64,000 bases of DNA, taken from positions 1-64,000 of the forward strand of contig JAKSYS010000232.1 in the NCBI GenBank assembly GCA_022925895.1, in the 5' to 3' direction. A program made the translations under genes and the position numbers. The notes under the pieces are model-generated. The model was not told the origin of the DNA. It did no database searches and saw only the letters and a list, made by a program, of their open reading frames with translations. Positions 44,029 through 55,205 of the stretch are shown piece by piece (the stretch's first letter is position 1; every line of letters begins with the position of its first letter). Origin of the DNA: Fragilaria crotonensis (lineage: Eukaryota; Bacillariophyta; Fragilariophyceae; Fragilariales; Fragilariaceae).

Positions 44029-44818
44029 ATGGAGAAGTATGTCCCAGCCGATCCTTACAAGTGGCCCTTCAATGGGAACTTGACGCCGTCCAACACGTGT
44101 ATAATTGTAATCGGTACGTTTACCAATGTTACCAAATGTTTGGTGAACAAGAAGCCACCATGTCATACAGTTATGCATAGCCTGTGACAGCTAAACCATA
44201 GCATATTCTCCAGACATGCAGGTGGATTTCTGTAGTCCCGGCGGCTACGTTGACATGATGGGCTACGACCTTAGTTTAACTCGTGCACCCATCGAGCCAA
44301 TCTCAAAAGTTCTTGCCTGCATGCGAAACGAGGGGTATCACGTCTTGCATACTCGTGAAGGACATCGACCTGATATGGCGGATTGTCCTCCAAACAAGGT
44401 CTGGAGAAGCAAACAAATTGGTGCCGAAATCGGTTCAATGGGACCGTGTGGGCGTATTCTTATCAAAGGTGAACCCGGCTGGGAAATTATTCCAGAACTC
44501 GCCCCTCTGGATGACGAAATCGTTATCGATAAACCTGGTAAAGGATCCTTTGTTGCGACGAACCTAGATCTCATTCTCCGATCAAAGGGAATTGTCAACA
44601 TCATCCTTGCAGGGGTTACCACCGATGTTTGCGTACATACAACCATGCGGAATGCTAACGATATGGGATACGAATGCCTTCTCCTGGAAGACTGTTGCGC
44701 CGCAACTGATCCTCTCAACCACGATGCTGCCATTTCCATGATCAAGAAGCAGGGCGGTGTTTTCGGATCAGTGTCAGACTCGGAGAAGCTCATTGCTGCT
44801 CTGGCGTCTTCTGACTAG
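44029..44818 (+). CDS. Isochorismatase-family cysteine hydrolase, biuret-hydrolase-like (copy A)
   Basis: Two exons, 44029-44113 and 44214-44818, around a 100-bp intron (GTACGT...CTCCAG). Splicing joins IIVI to [17 protein letters not shown], giving 229 residues. The catalytic triad of the family is visible: D29 in IDMQ, K135 in [10 protein letters not shown] and C168 in [11 protein letters not shown]. The long insertion [32 protein letters not shown] and the GG[15 protein letters not shown] end resemble biuret/ureidoacrylate amidohydrolases more than true isochorismatases. Such enzymes split a C-N amide bond of a carbamoyl compound, here probably releasing ammonia. Cytosolic by lack of leader. 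The paralogue at 46455-47220 is on the same strand with its intron in a different place. Confidence 0.88.
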
Positions 44819-44941
44819 ACTGAATTGTAGATTGTAGCACTACTCAATTAGTTTGTTGGAATGAATTTGTCTGAAATAACTTCTCGATATTAAAATTGTG
44901 TTCATTGTTCTGACTGTGAACGTTGATCATCCAAGGTTGAC

Positions 44942-45901
44942 TTAACTTGTGACCATCTCCAGCATGATGCCAGCATCGAAATCAAGAGTGTAACCACTTT
45001 TCTTGAAAACCTCCAATGCTTCCTCGGCAGTGAAGGAAGTGTTAATCCTTGCCGTATCGTTGTCTACTCCGAATCGAATCTTCTCTTTGCACTGAAACGG
45101 CGGTCGATAGGTCGCTGCTTCCTCTTCGGTGGGTCGATTGCTTTCGGCTTTTCGCACAGCCGCTCGTATGCCGTCCAAATATGCCTGGTAGGCCTCCCTG
45201 GCATCTGCCGGGCACGTTTCATCAGCACAGTTCATACCTATCATGGCAGCTCGACCTTGATCGTCCACGCCGGCCCATTTCGCAAGCGACTCTGGGAAGT
45301 TAGTCACTTCCGTGCCATCCTCCTTGACGTACAGGACAGGACTGGGAACATGACTTTCATACTGAAACCATACAGCAGTCACTAAAGGTAGAGCGACGGA
45401 GTTCTTATTGGTCTTGCCTTGTTGTTCGATCAATCGCGAGAAGAGAGATTTCACAGCCGGTGTGGTTTCCTCTGCTAGCAAGTCGATTTGCCCCGTGTCA
45501 GGGGTGATGCTGAGAAACCGTGGTTCATTGTTCAAGACCGACATGACTTGCCTCAAATCTACCAAATAAACCCAGTATTCATTGGCATGCTCGGCGCAGC
45601 CACTTGCAAAGACATTGCTGTTGATGATGGGTTGATCTGGTTCGAGGGTGTATTCCCTCCACCCTGACTGCATGACGTCTAAGAATGCCTTGTATCCTTT
45701 GACGAGTCCTCTGCCGACGTAGATGGCCTTGGATTCGTCCTCTAGGCCATGGTTGTAATTGAGTTTGGGTCTCCCTGTGAATCCGTCCTGAAGGCCGCCA
45801 CTAACTCCAACAAGAAGATATTGACGATCCTTCACAGTAGTGTCCGCGATAGTTGTTGTTACCAGCAAAAAGGTGGCAAGGATAGTGTTGAGAGGTATCA
45901 T
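44942..45901 (-). CDS. Secreted protein of unknown function between two hydrolases
   Basis: 319 residues, true ATG, N-terminal signal peptide (MIPLNTILATFLLVTTTIAD, cleavage likely after IAD or nearby). The mature part begins with RQYLLVGVSGGLQDGFTGRP and contains YVGRGLVKGYKAFLDVMQSG, then NEYWVYLVDLRQVMSVLNNE and CADETCPADAREAYQAYLDG, and four Cys that could pair. No family is recognised. It is convergent with copy A of the hydrolase (stops 120 bases apart) and divergent from copy B. Whether it belongs with the hydrolases functionally is unknown. Intronless. Confidence 0.7.
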   Translation of the reverse strand: MIPLNTILATFLLVTTTIADTTVKDRQYLLVGVSGGLQDGFTGRPKLNYNHGLEDESKAIYVGRGLVKGYKAFLDVMQSGWREYTLEPDQPIINSNVFASGCAEHANEYWVYLVDLRQVMSVLNNEPRFLSITPDTGQIDLLAEETTPAVKSLFSRLIEQQGKTNKNSVALPLVTAVWFQYESHVPSPVLYVKEDGTEVTNFPESLAKWAGVDDQGRAAMIGMNCADETCPADAREAYQAYLDGIRAAVRKAESNRPTEEEAATYRPPFQCKEKIRFGVDNDTARINTSFTAEEALEVFKKSGYTLDFDAGIMLEMVTS

Positions 45902-46454
45902 GTTGAGAAAAGTGGGCGGATACGGCCACTTTATATATCCACTAGCTAGTTGGTGGTCTACTGGTTTATTGGAGTCTCGTCAATTTGTAGTGTGACGGAC
46001 GAGTTGTCGAGCGATAACGACAGATCTCGTTGAACGTGTTGCAAGGTGCAATCCTCAGGTGGACGGAGTATGTTGAGAAGATACTCAGAGCACTTGTGAA
46101 AGAGTACACTCTCGCAATGTCATTTGTCTTGGTAGGTCGTGCTCTCCCAACTTCCGAAGGAAATCACATTCGGAGAGACGGAAGGAAAAACATCCATGAC
46201 CTATGACGTCATACTCGGTCTTCTCCTTCCATTTTTTTCTCAGAAGTTGAGCCTTGAAGAGCATCTACGAGTACTGGAATACAGCATTGTTACAACTACA
46301 GTAGTAGAGGGGCCCTACAGTAATGGATCATCCGCTTCAGAGATAAACTACGTTTTCCACGATGCATCTCATTTTTCCGTCATCACGGACGAAGCCAAGG
46401 AAATTATCCCATACATAAAGTACAAGTACCGTCGAAAGAAAATTCATCTTGACA
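45902..46454. other. Divergent promoter region between secreted protein and hydrolase copy B
   Basis: Open ORF at 46139-46507 runs into the start of copy B in another frame and is rejected as a gene. It is GTAC-poor apart from 46268-46310. The start of copy B is the first ATG followed by its conserved strand. Confidence 0.4.
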
Positions 46455-47220
46455 ATGTCGTCTTCTATGGTCCGCGTAACGATGGAGCCTGTCGATGGCG
46501 ACATTGATCTGGCGCACACTGCCGTGCTCATCATTGACATGCAGAAGGATTTCCTCATACCCGGCGGCTTTGGAGCCATGCTCGGAAACGATGTCTCCAA
46601 ATTGACACGTGCCGTGGGGCCCTGCAAGAAGGTACTCGAGGCGGCACGGGCGAAGCAGTTGCTGGTCATTCATACGCGTGAGGTGAGTTCGTCCTCTCTG
46701 TGTGAAATTGACTAGTTTTCAGTTCTGTACGCGTAACTTACATATCACACCGACACTCCAGGGGCACAGGCCTGACATGACCGATGTTCATCCGTGGAAG
46801 AACAATAAAATAGACCAGGATGGTGCGATTAAGCGCACAATTGGAGAGCCTGGACCTATGGGGAGGATCTTGATTCGAGGAGAACCAGGACACGACATCA
46901 TTGAAGAACTCTACCCGGAAGCGGGCGAGCCAGTCATCGACAAACCTGGTAAAGGATGTTTTTATGCAACGGATCTAGCTACAATCTTGGCAGCCAAGTC
47001 CATAACCACGCTCATTGTTATGGGTGTAACAACTGAGGTGTGCGTTCATACAACGATACGCGAAGCAAACGATCGAGGCTTTCATTGCATTGCGGTGTCT
47101 GACGCCTGTGCGTCATACATCGATGAATTCCACGAAGTGGGTTTAAGGATGATATCTGCGCAAGGAGGGATCTTCGGATCGGTCGCCGATTCCGACAGCA
47201 TACTTGCTGCTCTTGTTTAA
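46455..47220 (+). CDS. Isochorismatase-family cysteine hydrolase, biuret-hydrolase-like (copy B)
   Basis: Exons 46455-46682 and 46762-47220 around a 79-bp intron (GTGAGT...CTCCAG), joining HTRE to GHRPDMTDVHPWKNN; 228 residues. Start chosen at MSSSMVRVTMEPVDGDIDL. Catalytic residues D28 (LIIDMQKDF), K137 ([10 protein letters not shown]) and C170 (GVTTEVCVHTT) are all present. GGFGAMLGNDVS after the first strand and GRILIRGEPGHDII resemble biuret hydrolases. About half of the residues match copy A by eye. The intron in copy A interrupts the DMQ strand, so the two genes have no intron in common, which argues against a very recent tandem duplication. Substrate preference cannot be read from sequence. 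Confidence 0.88.
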
Positions 47221-47363
47221 GCTGGATTCGATTTCAATGAACACACAAATTCCTCAATGTGTCCAGCGCCCTTCCAATAGGGCTATTCTCCCTGCATTTT
47301 TGTCAAGTCAATTGATCATACGTTGCGCTTCTCTATTGAGACTGACCAGTAAAGTTAACAATT

Positions 47364-50099
47364 CTACTTTTTCTTGTAGACGAAACTCTTTCCCTCCCTC
47401 TTTTCCGGTCTTTCTGCTCTGCCACCCCGGCCCGCTCTACTCGTCTTACCCCCACGTTTTGCTTTATCCCGCTTGGGTCCCGACGAACCCTGATCAAAGC
47501 CACTCCCTGCCACGGCCGCTCCCGCGAAGAACGGATTTGCTGCAGGCGGTGCGGAAGGATCATAAACCCCAATGTTGCCAACTGTAGAGTAGTCGAAGGG
47601 TCTAACACTTTCTTTCTCGGGTTTCTCTTCATCCCCATCAAAGTCCTCACTGTCACCTCGAGGGCGTGGTTTCAAAGCTTCCGCTTCCTCAGCGTCCTTC
47701 ACCCATCCAATCTGCTGCATAAATGCAATGTCGTCTTCTTGAGAAACCTGGTGATCAGTTTCTTCTTCGTCATGCTTTTGGCGTTTTCTTGAGAGGTCAA
47801 AATACGCGGTCCCACGCGCGCTAAGCACCGCCTCGGCTTCTGCTATGGTGCCAGCATCTGTCTTTGACCCTTGAGATGTGTCCAAACCAAGAGATTCAGG
47901 AGTCGCAACATTCTTGTTGCGACGATTCCGGTTGCTGACCTTATAAATCTCTTTCATCGAACGTGGGATTTCAAACTCGGTCTCACTGTCTTCATTTTCC
48001 TTGTCATCTTCAACTTCTTCTCGATCGTCGTCGTCGTCTTCTTCGATATCCGTTGAAGGCGAAATGAGTCCCAAGAGATTCGTGCCTCCCATGGCCGTGC
48101 GAACATTCGTCGCGGCTCGCTGTGCTCGCTCTGCCGCGGCTTCCACCTCGTCCGACAGACCGCTGGCCGCTCCCAAACCACTAGCCGTCTTTTCTCGAAA
48201 GCTCGAGGACGCGAGTGAGTGTGAGGAAAATCCAGCACTAGTTTGATATTGTTGGTTGGATTTGTCGACCAAAAGCAAGTTCTTGGGTTTCCCGTCCACA
48301 TCGTTAGGATCCTCGTCTTCTGTCGACTCATGAACTGAATCATGCAACACTGACGGAGTCATCCAACCTGCCTCTTTGTACAGGGCTTCCGTACCAAGAA
48401 CAGGGCTGAGCAACCCCCGTGGTGTCGATTCCTCATCAGGTTCGGCAGGTTTGAAGAAGAAGGCCGAAGTCGAGTGTGGCCCAGCAGGAGCCGCTGACGT
48501 CGCTTTGTCCTTTAGGATGTGATGGAAGCGTTGCAAAATGTCTTGCGAGAAGCGCAAGACCAGCGGTGGCATGGGGTTAAGGAGGGATTGGAGGGCTGTC
48601 ACCGTGGTGGGACACGCCATAGCTAGTCTCAGGAGGGATTTGTTGGGACAGACAAAGTGAGGCGATTCATCGCACTCCCGTGCTACCATATCACGCCAAT
48701 CGTAGAGGGAACGGAGCGCTTCTTCTTGTGTTTCGGACAACTCTGTCTTGCTTTTGCGATTAGAGTGAATCAGCGACTTGTGCCCGTTGATCCGAAAGAC
48801 TTCCTTGTCATAGCGAATGAGGCACACTTGTTGACAAGCGTCAAACAGCTTCTCCACGTTAACTTCGGGACTGGAATGATGTTGAACGCTCCACAACAAA
48901 TGCTGCGCTATTTTGATCAGATAATGGGTGTCCATTTTGGCGTAGTGCTGCATCGTCTCAGGCAGTGGTCGCTGCCGCCAATCACTTAATTGATGTGTCT
49001 TGTCGGCCGTCACGCCGACGTATGCTTTCAACAAATGTGCGAGACCAAAGGAGGGAAGTTTCAAGAGGCGCGCGGCACGTCCGGTATCCAAGAGATTGAC
49101 AATGTAAATTCCGAAATCTCGTTGCAACCACAGAACATCCGAGTCGGCGCCGTGCATGATTTTGAGGATTTTGGGATTGGCGAACGCGGGAGCGAGTGCC
49201 GAAGGAATGTCATGGAACAAAGCAAGCGTGTCAATAAGGTAGTCTTGCGATCCACCAGCAGCGTCGTCGATTGTGATTTGCATAAGGCAAACGAGTCCAG
49301 CAAAGGAGCGGTAGGAATGTGCTTCCAGATCGACCGCCATCTGTGCGACTGATTCCAACTTGTTGGCAAGATCAGAAAGTTTGTCTACCGTATCTACCCA
49401 CACATGATTGGTGTCACTCAAATCATGTTCTTGGACAGGTTGCGGTTCGTTATCAGGCAAAGGATAGTTGCATTTTAGGTTGCAAATTTCATCTCTCTTC
49501 ATGTGAGGACAATGGTGAGACGGCCCCACGACTGCATCCCCCAGGAACGAAACATCGGGAGTTCCACCGTATCTGGTATCGTTTGCTCGCCCAGCAACAA
49601 GAACAGCTTTCTCATATCCAATCGGCACAAACGGCGCCGTACGACTGTTATCGACAAGAATATTATACGTCAATTGTGGCTTTTCCATATCAACAACTCG
49701 TTCGTTGATACGACCGTAGGCCGATTGTGCATGGTCCCGTGCTGTGAGGGACCAATGCGAGAGTTCCAGTTGTGCATCGTCGCGCAGATAGAGTTCGGCT
49801 TGTTCGAGAAGCCAATCGCAAGCATCGGCACATGCATCCCACACAGCGGGATCGTCGCGATCCAAATCTTGTTGCTGATGATCTTGCAGTTGCAACGCGA
49901 GGCTCAAGACTTGTGTCAATTCAGTGGAGCCCTGTTGGACTAGATTTGCGAACTCTGGATAGGTGGATTCGTACAAAAAGTCATCTTCGAGTGGTAAGGA
50001 ATGAACTGCACGAGCGCCGGAAGCCAATGCAGAGAGAAGTTTGGAGAGATTGGCCACATCCTCGTTCTGATCATCGTCGTCTGAAGCCGACGACGTCAT
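47364..50099 (-). CDS. RRP6: Nuclear exosome 3'-5' exonuclease RRP6 (EXOSC10)
   Basis: 911 residues starting MTSSASDDDDQNEDVANL (the first true ATG). Residues 15-110 resemble the PMC2NT domain that binds the exosome cofactor (ARAVHSLPLEDDFLYESTYP). The DEDD-Y nuclease spans about 235-405: D257 and E259 in AVDLEAHS, D321 in HGADSDVLWLQRDFG, and Y386 with D390 in YAKMDTHYLI. The HRDC domain is at about 458-535 (LYDWRDMVARECDESPHFVC). The long tail is acidic and then basic, ending RPEKREGKSFVYKKK, like the exosome-binding lasso of RRP6. It processes rRNA, snoRNA and cryptic transcripts in the nucleus. Intronless, on the strand opposite its PCNA neighbour. Confidence 0.95.
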   Translation of the reverse strand: MTSSASDDDDQNEDVANLSKLLSALASGARAVHSLPLEDDFLYESTYPEFANLVQQGSTELTQVLSLALQLQDHQQQDLDRDDPAVWDACADACDWLLEQAELYLRDDAQLELSHWSLTARDHAQSAYGRINERVVDMEKPQLTYNILVDNSRTAPFVPIGYEKAVLVAGRANDTRYGGTPDVSFLGDAVVGPSHHCPHMKRDEICNLKCNYPLPDNEPQPVQEHDLSDTNHVWVDTVDKLSDLANKLESVAQMAVDLEAHSYRSFAGLVCLMQITIDDAAGGSQDYLIDTLALFHDIPSALAPAFANPKILKIMHGADSDVLWLQRDFGIYIVNLLDTGRAARLLKLPSFGLAHLLKAYVGVTADKTHQLSDWRQRPLPETMQHYAKMDTHYLIKIAQHLLWSVQHHSSPEVNVEKLFDACQQVCLIRYDKEVFRINGHKSLIHSNRKSKTELSETQEEALRSLYDWRDMVARECDESPHFVCPNKSLLRLAMACPTTVTALQSLLNPMPPLVLRFSQDILQRFHHILKDKATSAAPAGPHSTSAFFFKPAEPDEESTPRGLLSPVLGTEALYKEAGWMTPSVLHDSVHESTEDEDPNDVDGKPKNLLLVDKSNQQYQTSAGFSSHSLASSSFREKTASGLGAASGLSDEVEAAAERAQRAATNVRTAMGGTNLLGLISPSTDIEEDDDDDREEVEDDKENEDSETEFEIPRSMKEIYKVSNRNRRNKNVATPESLGLDTSQGSKTDAGTIAEAEAVLSARGTAYFDLSRKRQKHDEEETDHQVSQEDDIAFMQQIGWVKDAEEAEALKPRPRGDSEDFDGDEEKPEKESVRPFDYSTVGNIGVYDPSAPPAANPFFAGAAVAGSGFDQGSSGPKRDKAKRGGKTSRAGRGGRAERPEKREGKSFVYKKK

Positions 50100-51024
50100 G
50101 TGCGTTACCGTTTCTGAGTCGGCCGATGGCAGAAACACAACGAAATCTCAGTCGTAAGTGATAGGATGCGTCAAGATGTGCTTAGATTGCTCCGTACGTG
50201 CAGTCGAGAACTCCTGAACGATGAGAGGTGTGTGTCAGCAGTTGATACTGCAGTCGATGATCGATGATCGATGACTTAAGATGAAAGACGGATTGATGGT
50301 TGGAGGTCAGATGCGGATAGTGGACAGTGGACAGAGGGATACTTGTACTTGTAGCGGAGAGCGGACGCGCAAAGTGGTTGCAGTCCCAGTTGCCAGTGTC
50401 CATTGTCCACTACTACTCTAGTACCAGTACTTCAATCTTCTGTACTGTAGCCACTGTACCAATACTCTGTTCTGCATATGAGCTATCATATGTACTACTC
50501 GGAGTACGACGTATGCATACGATAGGCATTTTTGGCATACTCCGAGTATTGTACTGTGTACTGTGCACTGATAAATTACCAGTACCGGTACAACGATGAC
50601 TGCAGTAGATATATCTTGATGATTTGTCCGCATGGTGGCAATTTTTGGTTCCCATCTAATTCAAAACACATTTTCAGCGGGCCTTTTTACTATCACTGTA
50701 TACAATAACGTATAAAGGTATACTCCCGCGCCATTCTTTCAAAAGTCATGCTTAGGGATTTGTAGGTACGAACCCACTGGCGAACTTTGTAGGGGGGCTT
50801 ATCGTGGTAGTTCAGCTTTCCCTGTTCTGATGCTCCGCCTTTGGCGCACCATGTGGATGTACGTACTAATGGTAGGTACAGTCCTTCCACTAGCAACTTT
50901 CGACCTTGCTCCAAATCACAAAAATTGCCTCCACTGAGTTTGATCTTATCATCGAGATCACCTTTCATTCCTACTACCGATAGTAAGCAAGCAAAGCAAC
51001 CTCGCTCCACCCAACATCGCAACC
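50100..51024. other. Divergent intergenic region between RRP6 and PCNA
   Basis: GTAC motifs are dense at 50410-50600, including palindromic ACTCGGAGTAC and ACTCCGAGTA. No gene is supported. Contains both promoters. Confidence 0.45.
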
Positions 51025-51898
<874 letters not shown>

Positions 51899-52495
51899 AT
51901 TAGCCAACACACTGCATACTCCGAGTACCTGGTGCGCCTGATCAATGAGCAATGAATATACTTATTGCATAGGTGAACTGTCTATTGTCACAAATCGTCT
52001 TCAATCCTTGCGGCTGCGGTGAATTCCGATTACAAGATGTTGAGCAAGTACTTTGCTCTATTCTGTACCTCGGTGTCACCAATAGAGGGCCATGCAGAGC
52101 TGAACATCTGCGCACAAGATAACTGCATGGAGGAACGAGGAACTGCTCACGGGCGCGTCTTCAATCCAGAATCCATAGTCACCGACACGATCGCTCTGTA
52201 CTGTATGCTTTACTCCGAAATGGGAACAGGAATGATACAAGTACAAGATACCTGGTACTCCAGTACTCGAGTGCTCGTACTCCAGTACTGTAAAAGTACT
52301 CGTACAACGGTACTCCGAGTACAACGAAAACCATTGTTGTGACTCGAAAGGACGATGCCGATGGTCATTTCAACTCCTTGCAATCATTGAATGCTATAGA
52401 TCGACTTGCATGCATACTACTTGCACTTGTTGACACGTTGGCACTTGATACGCTAGAGACACAATACACCGCATCTCAATAACTCTGTCAGAAAA
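51899..52495. other. Intergenic, very GTAC-rich
   Basis: Bases 52240-52330 consist largely of GTACTC/GAGTAC units. No gene is visible. Confidence 0.45.
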
Positions 52496-53479
52496 ATGAA
52501 GCTCACGATGGCAAAGATCGGGATCATCTACATCGCATTAAACTTGTTGGTAGCTGCAACCGCCGACTTGATATCCGACACTTTCGAAACTTTGGATATA
52601 AAGAAACTTCTGGAGCCAAAGCTGTTGAAACATCCAGCAGTCATGGAAAGTATAAGTGAAAGCCTCAAGGATGGAAAAGTCATGGTCCTTCGAAATGCCT
52701 TTCATCCCGATGTGGCGGAAGCCGTCTTTAGAGAGTTGAATACGGCATCCGAATTCGTCATTGATCAAGATTATCACGAACGCGGCAGTCATCACTTCTT
52801 TCGCTCCCTGAATGTTGACGCGATGCGTCATCACCCAATTTTGAACGCCACGTTGGAGGTTTTCAACAGTGAGGCAACTAAGCAATTCATATCGAATTTA
52901 TCAGGACGAGATTGCATGGGAGAAATGACCGAGGCTAGAGGAGAACACTATCAGCTCGGTGATCATTCCTTGCCGACTCCAGATTTTCTGAATCAAAGGG
53001 CAGTTGGCTTTCAGTGGCATCTTGCCAAAGATTGGAAACCAGAATGGGGAGGAGCACTTTACTGGTGTCAAGAATCAGCGGGATCTGCCTTTCTTCACGC
53101 ATCCTTCAATACGCTGATTCTCTACAATGTCAACCAGGATTTCAGTCACTTTGTAACGCCCATCACGACGGAAACCTCGAGCAAGCGGTTGTCAATAACT
53201 GGATGGTGGAACTCCGCATGGGATCCACAAATTGACGATGATTACGAGCATATTCTGGAAGCTTGGCAAAGCAACATGACGCAACACCAATATTTGACCA
53301 CGGAGATGATCATCAGATCAGAAGCCTTTGGACATGAACGGCGGAGCAAAGTAGATCAACTCTTGCTGAAGGTGCTCAACTCTCGACTTCGTCCGAATGA
53401 AGGCATTTATCGTTTTGGCGAAGATGAAGGACTAGAGGAGGATGGAAATGATCGAACGCACGACGGGGAAGAACTATAG
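52496..53479 (+). CDS. Secretory-pathway 2-oxoglutarate oxygenase-like protein, altered iron site
   Basis: 327 residues with a signal peptide (MKLTMAKIGIIYIALNLLVA). The double-stranded helix domain reads GEHYQLGDHSLPTPDFLNQR, AVGFQWHLAKDWKPEWGGAL and YNVNQDFSHFVTPITTETSS before RLSITGWW. This resembles the prolyl-hydroxylase-type 2OG-Fe(II) family, in which 'YxxGDxLxxHxD', 'W....GG.L', 'H.V..V' and 'R....W' bind iron and 2-oxoglutarate. The distal His (H218) and the Arg (R231) are present, but the first ligand position appears to be Thr161 rather than His (T-P-D in place of H-x-D). It may be inactive, use another residue such as H157, or reflect my alignment. Tail acidic. Confidence 0.65.
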   Translation: MKLTMAKIGIIYIALNLLVAATADLISDTFETLDIKKLLEPKLLKHPAVMESISESLKDGKVMVLRNAFHPDVAEAVFRELNTASEFVIDQDYHERGSHHFFRSLNVDAMRHHPILNATLEVFNSEATKQFISNLSGRDCMGEMTEARGEHYQLGDHSLPTPDFLNQRAVGFQWHLAKDWKPEWGGALYWCQESAGSAFLHASFNTLILYNVNQDFSHFVTPITTETSSKRLSITGWWNSAWDPQIDDDYEHILEAWQSNMTQHQYLTTEMIIRSEAFGHERRSKVDQLLLKVLNSRLRPNEGIYRFGEDEGLEEDGNDRTHDGEEL

Positions 53480-53651
53480 GCGGAAACAGTCGCATTGAAA
53501 AGATGAGATTATATGGACGAATGGAAACGCCAGAAGAGTATCGTTGCTCTTGCAATTCGTTATGTAAATGAATCGGGAAAGCGAGTGATTACATGGTACT
53601 ACGCACTACGCGGCCAAGATACAGGCGTGGTCCCAATTGCTTGGAGTGATT
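53480..53651. other. Short convergent spacer
   Basis: 172 bases between two convergent genes; nothing recognised. Confidence 0.6.
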
Positions 53652-54527
53652 TCATGTTAAATTCTCCACTATAGCGTCGCATTCACATTGTTTGGTGACG
53701 ATTTCTCGAACTCGATGATCGAATTGCTCTCGCCCTGATTTGTCCCACAGGCTTCCAAAGGGCGGTTGGGACCAGATCGTAACGCTTTCTTCCGCATCTA
53801 ACTCTAAATGCAAGGCGCTTGCATGAAGATAGGTTCTTGGTGCAGGAGCACCATTTGAATTGCCGTCTTTGTAAACAGGATCACCCAAAAGGGGAAGGCC
53901 CACACTTTTTGCAGCGACACGTATTTGATGTGTTCTCCCAGTGAAGGGAAGAAACAGAATGAGGGTCTTCGGTTGAATCTCCGCGTCTATCAGATGATCT
54001 TCGAGCAGTGATAAACCACTAGTGAAGAACCTGGTCTTCGCATAGTTATCACTGTTTGCTTCTGATTCTCGAGTCAACAGCCAACTCTTTCTCCGACCCT
54101 GGACCATGTTTCCCTTAACCAACCCCTGTTTTTTCGTGGTCGGCTTCTTTGCCGATATGCCGCAATAGCATTTTGTGATTTCCCCTTCTCGGAACTTAGC
54201 AGAGAGAACGCCTGCAGTCGCCGGGTCTTTCGCAAAGAGCAAGATCCCTGACGTTACACGGTCCAATCGATGCACTCCGTAGATCCTACCTTGATAACCA
54301 ATTTCACCACTAGCCTGACACTTTCGAATGAGCGACATGATTCCAGATCCCTCCTCGTTGTCGTCATGGTGAGAGATCCCCTCGGGTTTACAAATTGCGA
54401 GGATGCGATCAGATTCGTACAGAACCTCAGGCGACGTTCCTTGATGCAACGATGTTTGACGCCTTGAAACACTTGCATCGACCACCAAACTCTGCACTTG
54501 AGACGCAGGTGCAAGGCAGAGAAGCAA
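53652..54527 (-). CDS. RluA-family pseudouridine synthase, start not resolved
   Basis: Isomerises uridine to pseudouridine in RNA. The catalytic motif GVHRLDRVTSGILLFAKD is present with its Asp, preceded by LAICKPEGISHHDDNEEGSG and followed by FTGRTHQIRVAAKSVGLPLL and GDPVYKDG, all classic RluA blocks. The tail is family-like (TYLHASALHLELDAEESVTI). No in-frame ATG exists between an upstream stop (near 54555) and the conserved domain, so the stated start is only the open boundary. An ATG at 54550 in the next frame begins MFPSSSIPCFSAL, which a one-base shift would fuse to LAPASQVQSLVV to give a plausible signal or plastid leader. Alternatively a short 5' exon lies upstream. Confidence 0.88.
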   Translation of the reverse strand: MLLCLAPASQVQSLVVDASVSRRQTSLHQGTSPEVLYESDRILAICKPEGISHHDDNEEGSGIMSLIRKCQASGEIGYQGRIYGVHRLDRVTSGILLFAKDPATAGVLSAKFREGEITKCYCGISAKKPTTKKQGLVKGNMVQGRRKSWLLTRESEANSDNYAKTRFFTSGLSLLEDHLIDAEIQPKTLILFLPFTGRTHQIRVAAKSVGLPLLGDPVYKDGNSNGAPAPRTYLHASALHLELDAEESVTIWSQPPFGSLWDKSGREQFDHRVREIVTKQCECDAIVENLT

Positions 54528-55205
54528 GGAATGGAAGATGAGGGAAACATCAAATCAATTGTTTACGTAGTCACATCTCACATCACATCACCACCATCCA
54601 ACCATCATCATTCATCATGCATCATGCTTGTCCGACATGGATTTGAATGGACCATGCATGCAAGTACTACAGTACCAAGTACCTGTACCAGTGCCACGTG
54701 GCATCAGTCACTGGGGTCACTACGCTCCTGTATACATGTAATAATTAATTACCGTATATGTTAATTCAAGATCCAAACCAGCAGAAATAGATTTAGTACT
54801 CTACATTATCGAAGACTAAATGTATTTAGCGTGATCCTATAGGGCACCACGTCACAAATCATATGTGTATATATGCTTGGTATTGAATACACGATGAGGT
54901 CCCGGTTGGTGTATGAAGCGGCCGTTGCCGGTCGACAGGGAAGGCAGCATCCAAGGTGCGACCCACATGTAAACACGAGCGAGCACACGATGGGAAAATC
55001 CTGAGCATCATCAAGGCCTCACAATATTTATCTTTTGACTGTTCGTATTCGATGTAAGTTCCGCCAATGTGATGTGCCGCCACTCAATGATGGAGATCAT
55101 CCTCCTCCTTTTCGAAGCGCATCCACCAAACAGCATCCTATGCCATTCGAACTCTAACAACTGGGTCGCTTGCGATGCAGATATATTAAACTACATCATT
55201 TTACA
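54528..55205. other. Divergent intergenic region between RluA-type gene and CDC20
   Basis: Contains the unplaced 5' end of the pseudouridine synthase gene. GTAC motifs are seen at 54660-54700. No other gene is evident. Confidence 0.4.

Noticed and set aside
46139-46507. 122-codon plus-strand ORF upstream of hydrolase copy B
   Set aside because: It overlaps the well-supported start of copy B in another frame, has no family motif and includes GTAC-rich sequence.
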